Positions 16,738 to 25,728 of a stretch of DNA of 64,000 nt are shown piece by piece. This DNA is from Paenibacillus sp. PL91 (GTDB lineage: Bacteria > Bacillota > Bacilli > Paenibacillales > Paenibacillaceae). Made by a program: the position numbers and the translations under genes. The notes beneath the pieces were generated by a model that saw only the letters and a list, made by a program, of their open reading frames with translations, did no database searches and was not told where the DNA came from. The stretch is taken from positions 372,001-436,000 of the forward strand of contig NZ_JABBYG020000001.1 of assembly GCF_012935325.2 (NCBI RefSeq). The letters run 5' to 3'. Within the stretch, counting starts at the first letter, position 1. Each line of letters opens with the position of its first letter.

Positions 16738-17772
16738 ATGACATTGAGCAACCCATCAACAACGAAAATTGCGGCTGTGTTAGTTGCAGGAAGCTGGGGA
16801 ACGGCGCTTGCTTCTGTACTCGCGAACAATGGCTATCAGGTTAAGCTGTGGACACGAAGTGCGGAGCAGGCGGAAGGCATCAATCAAAACCACGAGAACA
16901 GCAAGTTTTTGCCAGGCGTAAAGCTGCCAGAGCTTTTGCAAGCAACGACGGTTATGAAGCATGCGCTGCAGGATGCCGAGCTCGCTTTGTTCGTTGCGCC
17001 ATCTGGCGCAATGCGCGAGGTAGCCAAGCAAGCAGCACCATTTCTGCGCAGCGACACGCTTGTCGTGCATGCGACTAAGGGCTTTGAATCGGATACGCTG
17101 AAAAGGATGACGACTGTTCTATCTGAAGAGCTGGCTCGACCGATCGATCAGCTTGTCGTGCTGTCTGGTCCAAGTCATGCGGAAGAAGTGATTTTAAAGC
17201 AGCCTACTACAGTCGTTGTTGCATCAACTGATATTCAAGCGGCTGAGCAAGCGCAGGATGCGCTCATGAATACGCATTTCCGGGTTTATACGAATAATGA
17301 TGTCGTTGGCGTGGAGGTAGCTGGGGCGATCAAAAACATCATTGCGCTTGGAGCGGGCTTGTCGGACGGCCTTCAATTTGGCGATAATGCCAAGGCAGCT
17401 CTCCTTACCCGAGGATTGGCTGAGATCGGCAGATTGGGTGCAGCAATGGGAGCGAATCCACTCACCTTCGCAGGTCTCGCAGGCGTTGGCGACCTTGTCG
17501 TAACATGTACGAGCAAGCATAGCCGTAATTGGCGCGCAGGCTATATGCTGGCAGATGGAACACCTTTAGATGAGGTGCTCACTCGTATGGGAATGGTTGT
17601 TGAAGGCGTGAGAACGACGCGCGCCGCGTTTGATCTGGCGAAGCAGTATGAGGTAGAAATGCCGATTACGTTCCAGCTCTACGAGGTTTTATTTGCGAAT
17701 AAGTCACCACGAACGGCTGTTGAGCATTTGATGGGGCGGCTTCGCACGCATGAAATCGAAGAAATAGGCTAA
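16738..17772 (+). CDS. gpsA: NAD(P)H-dependent glycerol-3-phosphate dehydrogenase
   Basis: 344 residues from ATG 16738 (AAAGGATAG upstream). Reduces dihydroxyacetone phosphate to sn-glycerol-3-phosphate for lipid synthesis. Recognised by GPSHAEEV, the VEVAGAIKNIIALGAG segment with the catalytic lysine, and the C-terminal GVGDLVVTCTS. Odd: the Rossmann loop reads VLVAGSWGTAL (14-24) instead of the usual VLGAGSWGTAL, so the first glycine of GxGxxG is valine (GTT) and one extra residue precedes it. This is a natural variant or a base error. Confidence 0.93.
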   Translation: MTLSNPSTTKIAAVLVAGSWGTALASVLANNGYQVKLWTRSAEQAEGINQNHENSKFLPGVKLPELLQATTVMKHALQDAELALFVAPSGAMREVAKQAAPFLRSDTLVVHATKGFESDTLKRMTTVLSEELARPIDQLVVLSGPSHAEEVILKQPTTVVVASTDIQAAEQAQDALMNTHFRVYTNNDVVGVEVAGAIKNIIALGAGLSDGLQFGDNAKAALLTRGLAEIGRLGAAMGANPLTFAGLAGVGDLVVTCTSKHSRNWRAGYMLADGTPLDEVLTRMGMVVEGVRTTRAAFDLAKQYEVEMPITFQLYEVLFANKSPRTAVEHLMGRLRTHEIEEIG

Positions 17773-17853
17773 GGACCAGCGCCTACACCAAACCTACGTC
17801 CACCTCATATGATGCATGGAGCAAGACACTAGCGCATCCTGGAGGTGTAGGGC

Positions 17854-18129
17854 ATGGCGAAGGATTTTTCCAAAGACATTTTAAGTTCGATCAATAAAAA
17901 AACCGGCAAGAGCATAACGGAAAGCTCGGTCAAAAAGCTTGCCAGTGGAGTTACTGCAGAGACGATGCAGGATGAAGCCGAGCTGCGCAAGCTGATCAAG
18001 CAAGTGTCGGATATGGCTAAGGTTAAGGTTACCGAATCGACGGTCAACGATATCGTTAAAGCTGTTAAAGCCAGCGGCATGAGCGCAAGCAATATGGAAG
18101 CTCTCATGAAAATGATGATCAAAAAATAA
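17854..18129 (+). CDS. spoVIF: stage VI sporulation protein F-like
   Basis: 91 residues, small, Lys/Ser-rich, helical, without a membrane segment. Its sequence pattern (MAKDFSKDILSSINKKTGKS at the N-terminus) and size fit the SpoVIF family, which affects spore coat assembly. In B. subtilis spoVIF is elsewhere. TGGAGGTG precedes the ATG. Confidence 0.75.
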   Translation: MAKDFSKDILSSINKKTGKSITESSVKKLASGVTAETMQDEAELRKLIKQVSDMAKVKVTESTVNDIVKAVKASGMSASNMEALMKMMIKK

Positions 18130-18137
18130 AGATTATC

Positions 18138-18208
18138 GGCAAAAGCTAGGGGTGCTTCCGAATTTTCGCATTCGGTGATGTACCTTGTCAGCTTTTGTCC
18201 TTTTTTTT
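18138..18208 (+). terminator. terminator after spoVIF
   Basis: GGCAAAAGCT pairs with AGCTTTTGTCC, enclosing a second small stem (GAAT/ATTC), followed by eight T. Confidence 0.75.
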
Positions 18209-18267
18209 GTGCGATGTTATAATGGGTGAGAATTCATTATGATACAGATTAGGAGAATGGAATTACT

Positions 18268-18447
18268 ATGGATGCAATGACAAAAATGTGGGTTTCGCTA
18301 TTCGGCATTGGGATGATGGCGATTGCGGCCCTTTTAATTACGTTTGCTCGCTTGAAAACGAAGGGTGTATTGAAATTTGTCCTTTCGTTGATTGCATTTA
18401 TCGTGCTTATAATCGGTTTTATTTGCGGCCTTATTTCCATTATTTAG
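18268..18447 (+). CDS. yphE: small two-helix membrane protein, YphE-like (DUF2768)
   Basis: 59 residues from ATG 18268, with AGGAGA upstream. Two hydrophobic helices (about 8-27 and 37-58) are separated by a basic turn (RLKTKG). Size, topology and the gpsA-yphE-yphF-spoIVA order match YphE of B. subtilis (DUF2768), whose function is unknown. TTATAAT at about 18216 may be its -10. Confidence 0.7.
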   Translation: MDAMTKMWVSLFGIGMMAIAALLITFARLKTKGVLKFVLSLIAFIVLIIGFICGLISII

Positions 18448-18504
18448 TTCAACATACATACGAGGGTACGAAGAAGCTAACAGAAAGGGAGACTTTGACA
18501 TATA

Positions 18505-18801
18505 ATGATTGAATTAAAAGGTCGGACCAAAACAGCAATAGTAGAAGGGGAAGCAGGCTTGTCGCTGCTTGATCTTGCACTAAAGCATAACGTCGATTGG
18601 AGCTTTTCATGCGCTAGGGGAACCTGCGCTCGCTGTCGCTGCTTGATAACCGAAGGAGCAGACCAGCTGGAAGGCATTACGGACGAGGAATGGGATCGGC
18701 TTGAGCCGGAGGAGTTCGAAGAGGGCTACCGCCTCGGCTGCCAAGCGATTGTCAAACAGGCTGATGCAACGATAGCCGCAGCTAACAAGCCTTATTTTTA
18801 A
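18505..18801 (+). CDS. 2Fe-2S ferredoxin-type protein
   Basis: 98 residues of a plant-type ferredoxin fold. Cluster cysteines are visible in CARGTCARCRC (about 36-46) and in LGCQ near residue 77. A small soluble electron carrier; the partner is unknown. It begins a three-gene insertion between yphE and yphF (ferredoxin, nucleotidyltransferase, second ferredoxin). Confidence 0.88.
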   Translation: MIELKGRTKTAIVEGEAGLSLLDLALKHNVDWSFSCARGTCARCRCLITEGADQLEGITDEEWDRLEPEEFEEGYRLGCQAIVKQADATIAAANKPYF

Positions 18802-18838
18802 TGGAATATTACGCTTGAATAAAAAGGATGTGCCGGCG

Positions 18839-19441
18839 ATGACAGAACATGATCGCATTCATAGGGCGCTGGCTGCCGTCATGAAAGCCACGGAATCAAG
18901 CAAGGCGAAATGGATTGTAGGCGGGAGCGCAAGCTTGATGCTTCGTGGGCTGCCATTATCCGCAGAGCCGCGAGACTTGGACATTTATTGCGATGACGTG
19001 GATGTTGCATCCATATATGAATCGCTCAAGCCTTTTGCGATTGAGGAGCCGAAGTTGAGCATTACGGATATGTACCGCTCCAATTTGAGCCGTTATCTCA
19101 TACATGACGTACAGGTTGAGCTGGTCGGAGGATTTCATGTGTTTGCTGGGGGCAATCATTATGAGACAATGGTCCGCGAGCTGCTTATTCCGCATGCTGA
19201 ACAAATGCAATGGGCTGAACGGGTAAATCCAGCATTTATCGCTCCTCTTGCGCATGAGCTGTGGTTTAATTTTCTTCGCGACCGAATGGACCGGGTAGAG
19301 CTTATAATTCAAGCTTTTGCGGAAGCACCCGCTAGACATGAGGCTGCGCTTCTTGCCATTGAAGCAAGCAATGCATTAACTTTAGAAGCGAAGCGGAGCC
19401 TGCATCATTTGATGTCGGTTCGAGAGGCTGGTGGCTTGTAA
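18839..19441 (+). CDS. nucleotidyltransferase-fold protein
   Basis: 200 residues from ATG 18839 (AAAAAGGATG upstream); a TTG at 18815 would add eight residues. The minimal nucleotidyltransferase motif is visible: WIVGGSASLMLRG followed by RDLDIYCDD (DxD metal ligands). Family members transfer nucleotides to RNA, antibiotics or proteins; no specific substrate can be assigned. It overlaps the following ferredoxin gene start by 1 bp. Confidence 0.75.
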   Translation: MTEHDRIHRALAAVMKATESSKAKWIVGGSASLMLRGLPLSAEPRDLDIYCDDVDVASIYESLKPFAIEEPKLSITDMYRSNLSRYLIHDVQVELVGGFHVFAGGNHYETMVRELLIPHAEQMQWAERVNPAFIAPLAHELWFNFLRDRMDRVELIIQAFAEAPARHEAALLAIEASNALTLEAKRSLHHLMSVREAGGL

Positions 19442-19788
19442 TGGACGGTGAGGTTACGTTTTGGCCTTCTGGCCGTAAAATTAAGGTTAAACCAGGCACG
19501 ACGCTGCTAGACGCCGCCAGACGCGCCAATATACCGATTCGCACGCGCTGCGGGGGCAAAGCTGCCTGCTTCATGTGCAAGGTCACAGTGAGGCCTGGAA
19601 GCGAGCTGCAGCCGATAGAAGACAATGAGAGACGGAAGCTCTCGGGCTTGGACGGCGATCATATCAGGCTGTCCTGTCAAGCGAGAGTGGCAGGCAAGGT
19701 TGATGTGGAGATTCCGCTTGATCCGCTGCGTGCTGCTGTCGCGCGACAACTCGCGCGTCAAGCGGAGGAAGACGATCGTTTATGGTAA
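19441..19788 (+). CDS. 2Fe-2S ferredoxin-type protein (second copy)
   Basis: 115 residues. Cysteines in RCGGKAACFMC and a later SCQAR provide the four cluster ligands (C-X5-C-X2-C-Xn-C). The C-terminal tail is Arg/Ala-rich. It differs clearly from the ferredoxin at 18505, so it is not a recent duplicate. The start overlaps the upstream stop (TAATGG). Confidence 0.87.
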   Translation: MDGEVTFWPSGRKIKVKPGTTLLDAARRANIPIRTRCGGKAACFMCKVTVRPGSELQPIEDNERRKLSGLDGDHIRLSCQARVAGKVDVEIPLDPLRAAVARQLARQAEEDDRLW

Positions 19789-19805
19789 CGGTGAGGAGGA
19801 AAGAA

Positions 19806-20558
19806 ATGAATCGCTTTATTAAGAGGGATCTGCGCCGTCATACACGTCAAACGGCGGCGTTTGTTGCTTTATTCATCACGTTGTTTTCTTTGTCTGGATG
19901 CCTATATCCGAGGGACCAGCTCAAGCAAAACCAAGTCGTACCCAAAGAGGCCGTACGCAATGTGCAGAGTGCGATTGATCAATATCAAGCGGAGACGGGC
20001 ATGCTGCCGATCAAAAATAGTACAGCAGAAACACCGAAATATGAGAAATTTTACGTTGATTTCGCTAAACTCGGCCGGACAGGCTATCTAACCGATATTC
20101 CGACAGCAGCATTTGAGAACGGCGGGAACTTTAGTTTTCTCGTCATCGATGAAGAGACGAAGCCGCGCGTGAAGCTGCTTGATATTTTAGCTTTCCAGAA
20201 GATCAATGACATCCAGGGCTGGGTTACAACCTACGTGCAAACGAATAGCGTGCTTCCGAAGGGGGAGCAAATGTATCCAGGCTTCTATCAGATCGATTAC
20301 AAAGCCATGAAGAAGGAATCGCCGGTTATCCGCAGCGTGTTCTCAGGTCAAACTATTCAAGCCGTAGTAGATGATAACGGTGTTGTTTACTCTGATTATG
20401 GCATAGATATTATGCAATTCGTTCAAAAAAGCGGCAAATTCGATTACGATGCTGATTTTGATTTGCGGACATTGCTGGTCGATGGATCGGATTTTGTGCC
20501 GGTTAAAGCGCCGTCCTATCGATTGGTCAACAATGAGCCACAGGCCGTGAAGCAATAG
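19806..20558 (+). CDS. yphF: lipoprotein, YphF-like
   Basis: 250 residues from ATG 19806, with GAGGAGGAAAG upstream. A basic N-terminus and hydrophobic stretch end in the lipobox LSGC (about residue 33), so it is exported and lipid-anchored. The rest is soluble with no catalytic motif recognised. The position directly before spoIVA matches YphF of B. subtilis (unknown function). Confidence 0.8.
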   Translation: MNRFIKRDLRRHTRQTAAFVALFITLFSLSGCLYPRDQLKQNQVVPKEAVRNVQSAIDQYQAETGMLPIKNSTAETPKYEKFYVDFAKLGRTGYLTDIPTAAFENGGNFSFLVIDEETKPRVKLLDILAFQKINDIQGWVTTYVQTNSVLPKGEQMYPGFYQIDYKAMKKESPVIRSVFSGQTIQAVVDDNGVVYSDYGIDIMQFVQKSGKFDYDADFDLRTLLVDGSDFVPVKAPSYRLVNNEPQAVKQ

Positions 20559-20592
20559 GACTAGCCAGATTATATCTATCCTTATCCCATTT

Positions 20593-20630
20593 CCTTTCCT
20601 AGACTATTCGTCTCGGAGAGGATTTTTTTT
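20593..20630 (+). terminator. terminator after yphF
   Basis: CCTTTCCTAGAC pairs with GTCTCGGAGAGG (wobble included) over loop TATTC, then a long T run. It separates yphF from spoIVA. Confidence 0.8.
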
Positions 20631-20641
20631 GCCTATTGGGG

Positions 20642-20670
20642 TCATAGATATGCTCTTATTCTCATATATT
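20642..20670 (+). promoter_or_regulatory. candidate sigma-E promoter of spoIVA
   Basis: TCATAGA (20642-20648), 14 nt, CATATATT (20663-20670) resemble sigma-E elements. B. subtilis spoIVA is transcribed by mother-cell sigma-E, which makes the reading plausible. Pattern match by eye only. About 185 bp of unexplained leader separate it from the start codon. Confidence 0.4.
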
Positions 20671-20855
20671 TCAATCTTGGAAGGGAAGCTCGCAGACGAA
20701 TAAAAAAAGATTTCGCAGAAGGAATCGGCATAATCGGAAAGCCGGCACATAAGATGTTACTAGTCCACAAAGCATGTACGAGTTGCGTCGCTGGCCTGCC
20801 CTATTGACCGGTGGATGGCGGCGAACCGGAAAAATCAATTGGGAGGGGATATTCA

Positions 20856-22334
20856 GTGGAGAAAGTAGATATTTTCAAGGACATAGCCGAAAGAACCGGC
20901 GGGGATATTTACCTCGGGGTTGTCGGGGCTGTCCGGACGGGCAAATCAACATTCATTAAACGGTTTATGGAGACGGTTGTTCTTCCGAACATCGCTAACG
21001 AATCAGATCGCGTAAGAGCTATTGACGAGCTTCCTCAAAGTGCCGCAGGCAAGACGATTATGACAACAGAGCCTAAATTTGTTCCGAATCAAGCGGTACA
21101 GCTCAGGGTTACCGATGGACTTGAGGTAAACGTGAGACTGGTCGATTGTGTAGGTTATGCAGTTGAAGGCGCGAAAGGCTATGAGGACGAAAACGGTCCG
21201 CGCATGATTACGACTCCATGGTTCGATGAGCCGATTCCTTTCCAAGAAGCGGCTGAGATTGGAACGCGTAAAGTTATCCAAGAGCATTCTACACTCGGTG
21301 TTGTAGTCACAACAGACGGCTCTATCGCAGAAATTCCGCGCAACTCTTATGTTGTTGCTGAAGAGCGTGTCATCAACGAGCTGAAGGAAGTCGGCAAGCC
21401 ATTTGTGCTCGTCATCAACTCCACTCGCCCTAAGAGTGAAGAAGCGCTTCAACTGCGCAGCGAGCTTCAGGCGAAATACGATATTCCAGTTATGACGCTA
21501 AGCGTAGCGACGATGGGGGAAGAGGAAGTCATCTCCGTTCTGCGGGAAGTCCTCTACGAGTTCCCTGTACATGAGGTGAATGTCAACCTGCCAAGCTGGG
21601 TTATGGTGCTGAACGACAATCACTGGCTTCGCAGCAACTATGAAAGCTCAGTACGCGATACGGTTAAAGACATTCGAAGACTGCGGGACGTCGATCGCGT
21701 AGTTACCCAGTTCATGGAATATGATTTCATTGCCCGGGCAGGACTCAGCGGCATGAATATGGGGCAGGGTGTAGCGGAAATCGACTTGTACGCTCCAGAT
21801 GAGCTGTACGACCGCATCCTCATGGAGGTTGTTGGTGTCGAGATTCGGGGCAAAGACCATTTATTGCAGCTCATGCAGGACTTCTCCCATGCCAAAAGGG
21901 AGTATGACCGTTTTGCAGAGGCGCTGGAAATGGTCAAAACGACCGGATACGGCATTGCGGCACCGTCCCTTGCGGAAATGGCGCTCGATGAGCCGGAACT
22001 CATCCGCCAAGGCTCGCGCTTTGGGGTCCGACTGAAGGCTACAGCACCGTCCATCCATATGATCCGCGTCGATGTGGAATCGGAATTTGCTCCGATCATC
22101 GGCACGGAGAAGCAAAGCGAAGAGCTAGTTAGATACTTAATGCAAGACTTTGAGAATGATCCAATCAAAATTTGGGAGTCTGATATATTCGGTCGTTCCC
22201 TGCATTCCATCGTACGAGAGGGCATTCAAGGGAAAATTGCGATGATGCCGGACAACGCGCGCTACAAGCTCCAAGAGACGCTCGGACGCATCATCAACGA
22301 GGGCTCTGGCGGTTTGATTGCGATCATCCTGTAA
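20856..22334 (+). CDS. spoIVA: stage IV sporulation protein A (coat morphogenetic ATPase)
   Basis: 492 residues from GTG 20856 with GGGAGGGG upstream, the same length as the B. subtilis protein. SpoIVA polymerises with ATP hydrolysis on the forespore surface as the basement layer of the coat. The Walker A motif GAVRTGKS lies at residues 24-31. Translation from an in-frame ATG at 20811 would add a non-homologous extension and is rejected. Confidence 0.97.
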   Translation: MEKVDIFKDIAERTGGDIYLGVVGAVRTGKSTFIKRFMETVVLPNIANESDRVRAIDELPQSAAGKTIMTTEPKFVPNQAVQLRVTDGLEVNVRLVDCVGYAVEGAKGYEDENGPRMITTPWFDEPIPFQEAAEIGTRKVIQEHSTLGVVVTTDGSIAEIPRNSYVVAEERVINELKEVGKPFVLVINSTRPKSEEALQLRSELQAKYDIPVMTLSVATMGEEEVISVLREVLYEFPVHEVNVNLPSWVMVLNDNHWLRSNYESSVRDTVKDIRRLRDVDRVVTQFMEYDFIARAGLSGMNMGQGVAEIDLYAPDELYDRILMEVVGVEIRGKDHLLQLMQDFSHAKREYDRFAEALEMVKTTGYGIAAPSLAEMALDEPELIRQGSRFGVRLKATAPSIHMIRVDVESEFAPIIGTEKQSEELVRYLMQDFENDPIKIWESDIFGRSLHSIVREGIQGKIAMMPDNARYKLQETLGRIINEGSGGLIAIIL

Positions 22335-22356
22335 GTAAACGAATCTAGCATATCGA

Positions 22357-22395
22357 ATAAGCCGCCGCCAAACAGGGAGCGGCTTATTTGTTTTG
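22357..22395 (+). terminator. terminator after spoIVA
   Basis: AATAAGCCGC pairs with GCGGCTTATT over a 12-nt loop, followed by TGTTTTG. Confidence 0.75.
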
Positions 22396-22562
22396 GAGGA
22401 ATTGCCGGTTAGTACTTGAAATTGGCAAACGGCTGTATTACTATAGGTTTGTTCGGTCAAAAGGTATATTTTTGAAGATTTCCGTTAATAAGAGGGATAA
22501 GATGAGAGTTTATATGCTTACAGCAAAATGATGCTATACAGCACTTTGGAGGAGGTGAAACA

Positions 22563-22838
22563 ATGAACAAAACAGATTTGATTAGCAAAGTAGCTGAATT
22601 GACTGATCTTTCGAAGAAAGATGCAACAAAAGCGGTTGATGCTGTTTTTGATGCTATTTCCGATGCCTTGCAAAGCGGAGATAAAGTGCAGTTAGTTGGA
22701 TTTGGAAACTTCGAAGTTCGCGAGCGTCAAGCCCGTAAAGGCCGCAACCCGCAAACGGGAGACCCAATCGAGATTGCAGCAAGCAAAACGCCTGCTTTCA
22801 AACCAGGAAAATCACTTAAGGACCTTGTATCCAATTAA
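22563..22838 (+). CDS. hbs: DNA-binding protein HU
   Basis: 91 residues, typical HU length. N-terminal helices, then the beta-arm with [12 protein letters not shown] and the conserved [11 protein letters not shown] end. A nucleoid protein that bends DNA without sequence preference. The ribosome site GGAGGAGGTGAA is strong, as expected for an abundant protein. Position between spoIVA and mtrB as in B. subtilis. Confidence 0.97.
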   Translation: MNKTDLISKVAELTDLSKKDATKAVDAVFDAISDALQSGDKVQLVGFGNFEVRERQARKGRNPQTGDPIEIAASKTPAFKPGKSLKDLVSN

Positions 22839-22956
22839 GCATAGGAAAGCGTAAACGGCTGATGCTGCCGGGCATCGGCGGCAAAGGCACGCTGCACATC
22901 GAAATATAAGCAATCGATAAGGGTTAACCTTATAAATGGTTATATTTTGAACATGA

Positions 22957-22990
22957 GACGCTCGGACGGTTTGCCGTTCGGGCGTCTTTT
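22957..22990 (+). terminator. terminator after hbs
   Basis: GACGCTCGGACGG pairs with CCGTTCGGGCGTC (two wobbles) over loop TTTG, then four T. Confidence 0.85.
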
Positions 22991-23083
22991 GCTGCTCCGC
23001 AAGCAGGAAGAGATTGCACAAACGTCGTACTTCCACTATAATTCACATGGATAGTTTGGAATTTCGGAAGCGGAGGGATAACG

Positions 23084-23305
23084 GTGGAGCCTACACAAAG
23101 CGAGTATATTGTTATAAAAGCAAAGGATCAAGGCGTTCAAGTCATCGGTTTAACACGCGGACTGGACACAAAATTTCATCATACGGAAAAGCTGGACAAA
23201 AACGAAATCTTGATTTGCCAATTTACTGATCATACTTCAGCTATTAAAATACGGGGTAAAGCGGTCGTCATGACGAAATATGGGACGATGGAAACCGATC
23301 AGTAG
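23084..23305 (+). CDS. mtrB: trp RNA-binding attenuation protein (TRAP)
   Basis: 73 residues from GTG 23084 (GGAGGGA upstream). Sequence pattern [18 protein letters not shown] and [14 protein letters not shown] is that of TRAP, which forms an 11-subunit ring, binds tryptophan, and then wraps RNA with GAG/UAG triplets. The matching target is visible 10 kb downstream before trpE (33510-33579). In B. subtilis mtrA (folE) precedes mtrB; here no mtrA is present between HU and mtrB. A short hairpin and T run follow at 23318-23344. Confidence 0.95.
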   Translation: MEPTQSEYIVIKAKDQGVQVIGLTRGLDTKFHHTEKLDKNEILICQFTDHTSAIKIRGKAVVMTKYGTMETDQ

Positions 23306-23436
23306 CAACAAACGTGCAAGGCAGGCGATGCCTGCTTTTTTTTTGCCCGTTGCTGTCCGAATAAACATGCACGAACGCTCGTACAATGAAGTATGAGTCT
23401 TTTTTCTGTGGATGGGCTATTATTTGGAGGTGCAGG

Positions 23437-24012
23437 GTGAACATCGGAAAACCACTCTTAACCGCATGCGTGACTGCGCTAGCTGTTACTTTATTATTGA
23501 CTTGGCTGCCGCATCTGGCATCGAAGCGTTCAGCGGATGGGCATGAGATAGCCGTTTTTCGCACCACGCCGGCCGTTCGGCTTACAAACAGCAATCTAGT
23601 TGATGTTCTTATTGCCGCTCAGCTAAATGAACGATTGAGTAGGGCTGAGTGGAGCAATGGGATTTTGTTAGTTGACATGCAAGTCAGTGCGAGCAAGGGG
23701 AGGCCTGCCGTCTGGTTTGCAGATGTAGAGAAGTTGTTGCGTGTATCGTTTCTGCAGCTTGAAAATGTGAAGCGGGTGCTCATCCGAATGGTTGAGGAAG
23801 GGCAAAGCGGTGAAGCGCTGCTTGCAGCTGTCGATGTGAGGAAAACGGATGAATGGCTCATCCACGAGATAGATGGCCTTGCTCAAGCTGATCCCGTCCA
23901 TGACGAGCTATGGCGAAATAGGCTTAGGGTAAGCTTTACCTCGACTTGGGAAGAGAGGTTCGGACCAGTATCTGGGTTTACAGTAAAGCCTTCGTCCATT
24001 TCGCAGCGATAG
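23437..24012 (+). CDS. hypothetical membrane-anchored protein
   Basis: 191 residues from GTG 23437 with GGAGG upstream. One N-terminal hydrophobic segment (about 6-25), then a soluble domain with alternating beta/helix pattern and no recognised motif. It stands between mtrB and hepS, where B. subtilis has no counterpart. Codon use looks like that of its neighbours. Confidence 0.65.
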   Translation: MNIGKPLLTACVTALAVTLLLTWLPHLASKRSADGHEIAVFRTTPAVRLTNSNLVDVLIAAQLNERLSRAEWSNGILLVDMQVSASKGRPAVWFADVEKLLRVSFLQLENVKRVLIRMVEEGQSGEALLAAVDVRKTDEWLIHEIDGLAQADPVHDELWRNRLRVSFTSTWEERFGPVSGFTVKPSSISQR

Positions 24013-24137
24013 ATGGCATGGATGTTGCAATTTGTTGAACAAGCAGGCTGAATCGTATGCTCTTTAGAAAAAGTTGTGCTATAATAGTTTAGATTATTGA
24101 GCGGCGATTTGCGCTTCTCTGTTCGGAGGCTTCCCCC

Positions 24138-25007
24138 ATGAAAACGTACCGTATACCTGAAATAGCTCAAAAGTATGTAGAATATGACATGATTAAAGCG
24201 CATACGGCGCTACCTGAATTACCGGACGCAAGGCTGCGATTGCTTCATGCCTTCCTGAACGAGCAGCAGTCGCTTAGGCCAAACAGCGAGCTCTACACGC
24301 TTGTCGTATCCCTCGTTCAATTAGGAATGGATACGCATGATTTAATCGATACGGACCTAGAGCAGCGTACTGAGCCGGAGATGCGGTCAAGACAGCTCAA
24401 AGTGCTCGCAGGGGATTACTTTAGCGCGACTTTTTATCAATTGCTCTCGCAAGCCGGCCAAATTGATATGATATCCAAAATCAGCGGCGCGGTTTCCGAG
24501 GTTAACAGGCTGAAAGTGAATTTATACGTTCGGATGAGGCAGCTCAAAATGACCGCTGAGGAATTGCTGAGCTGCACGGTGCAGATTAGAAGCACATTGT
24601 TTCACATTTTTACTGAAGTGCTCGAAGGAACGCTCGCACAAGCCTGGTCAGAGATTTTGATGGGCGTAAGCCGTTGCGAGGTTGTACGGGATGAGATAGC
24701 ACGCAGTGAAGGTTCGGCTCGGTTCGATAAGAGCTGGGCCTACTGGCATCTCTTGCAGGAGGGAACCGACGATGAGCGGCAGCAGCTCTCCCAGCGCATG
24801 CAGGAGCCTGCATTCATTCAAAGTTTGACAGAAAAATATAAGGTGCGCAGCAAGCTTATGACTAAGCTAAAGCAGTCAGCTGATGACGTAAAGGCTTTAG
24901 CTGGAAAGCTGGAATCGGACAAGTTGCTCGGTGAATTGACATCTATCGTCGATGCTCTGTTAAACGAAAAGCCCGGTTACACGCCTGCACTCAACGAGAC
25001 GAGGTGA
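24138..25007 (+). CDS. hepS: heptaprenyl diphosphate synthase component 1
   Basis: 289 residues, the small regulatory subunit that pairs with HepT (28095) to make the C35 chain of menaquinone-7. It lacks Asp-rich motifs, as expected, and is identified by pattern and by the order hepS-menG-(...)-hepT. menG starts 8 bp after its stop. Confidence 0.88.
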   Translation: MKTYRIPEIAQKYVEYDMIKAHTALPELPDARLRLLHAFLNEQQSLRPNSELYTLVVSLVQLGMDTHDLIDTDLEQRTEPEMRSRQLKVLAGDYFSATFYQLLSQAGQIDMISKISGAVSEVNRLKVNLYVRMRQLKMTAEELLSCTVQIRSTLFHIFTEVLEGTLAQAWSEILMGVSRCEVVRDEIARSEGSARFDKSWAYWHLLQEGTDDERQQLSQRMQEPAFIQSLTEKYKVRSKLMTKLKQSADDVKALAGKLESDKLLGELTSIVDALLNEKPGYTPALNETR

Positions 25008-25015
25008 CTTGAGGG

Positions 25016-25726
25016 ATGGATACGAACTCCAAAAGCCATGTACATGGCGTATTTGAGAAGATTGCTCCAAAATATGATTTGATGAACGATCTAATCAGCT
25101 TTCGAAGGCATAAAGCTTGGCGGAAGTTTACGATGAAGAAAATGAACGTATCGCCTGGACAAACTGCGCTGGATTTATGCTGCGGAACCTGTGATTGGAC
25201 GATCGCGCTCGCGGAAGCAAGCGGCACCGGGGAAGTTGTTGGCCTTGATTTCAGCCAAAATATGCTCGATGTCGGAGCCATCAAAATCGAAAAGCTTGGC
25301 TTGAATAAGCAAATTAAATTAGTCCAAGGCAATGCGATGAGCCTTCCCTTCGCAGACAGTACCTTCGATTACGTGACGATCGGCTTCGGGCTTCGCAATG
25401 TGCCGGACTATTTGCAGGTGTTAAAGGAAATGCAGCGTGTCGTGAAGCCTGGCGGACATGTTGTATGCTTAGAAGTATCAAAGCCTACCTGGCAGCCATT
25501 CAAAGCGATGTACAACCTATATTTCGAGCGCATTTTGCCGCAAATGGGCAAGCTTGTAGCCAAGAGCTTTCAAGAATACAAATGGCTTCCCGAATCGCTC
25601 AAAATGTTCCCCGGTCGACAACAGCTTGCTGAGCTGTTTGAAGATGCGGGTCTTGATCAGGTGAAGGCATATCCTCTGACCGGCGGAGTAGCTGCGCTGC
25701 ATATGGGGACAAAGGAGAAGAAATAG
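25016..25726 (+). CDS. menG: demethylmenaquinone methyltransferase
   Basis: 236 residues. The last step of menaquinone synthesis, SAM-dependent methylation. UbiE/MenG motifs: [19 protein letters not shown] [15 protein letters not shown] near residue 16-30, SAM-binding [11 protein letters not shown], and [15 protein letters not shown] precedes the ATG. It is within a continuous operon from hepS to hepT. Confidence 0.95.
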   Translation: MDTNSKSHVHGVFEKIAPKYDLMNDLISFRRHKAWRKFTMKKMNVSPGQTALDLCCGTCDWTIALAEASGTGEVVGLDFSQNMLDVGAIKIEKLGLNKQIKLVQGNAMSLPFADSTFDYVTIGFGLRNVPDYLQVLKEMQRVVKPGGHVVCLEVSKPTWQPFKAMYNLYFERILPQMGKLVAKSFQEYKWLPESLKMFPGRQQLAELFEDAGLDQVKAYPLTGGVAALHMGTKEKK

Positions 25727-25728
25727 CA

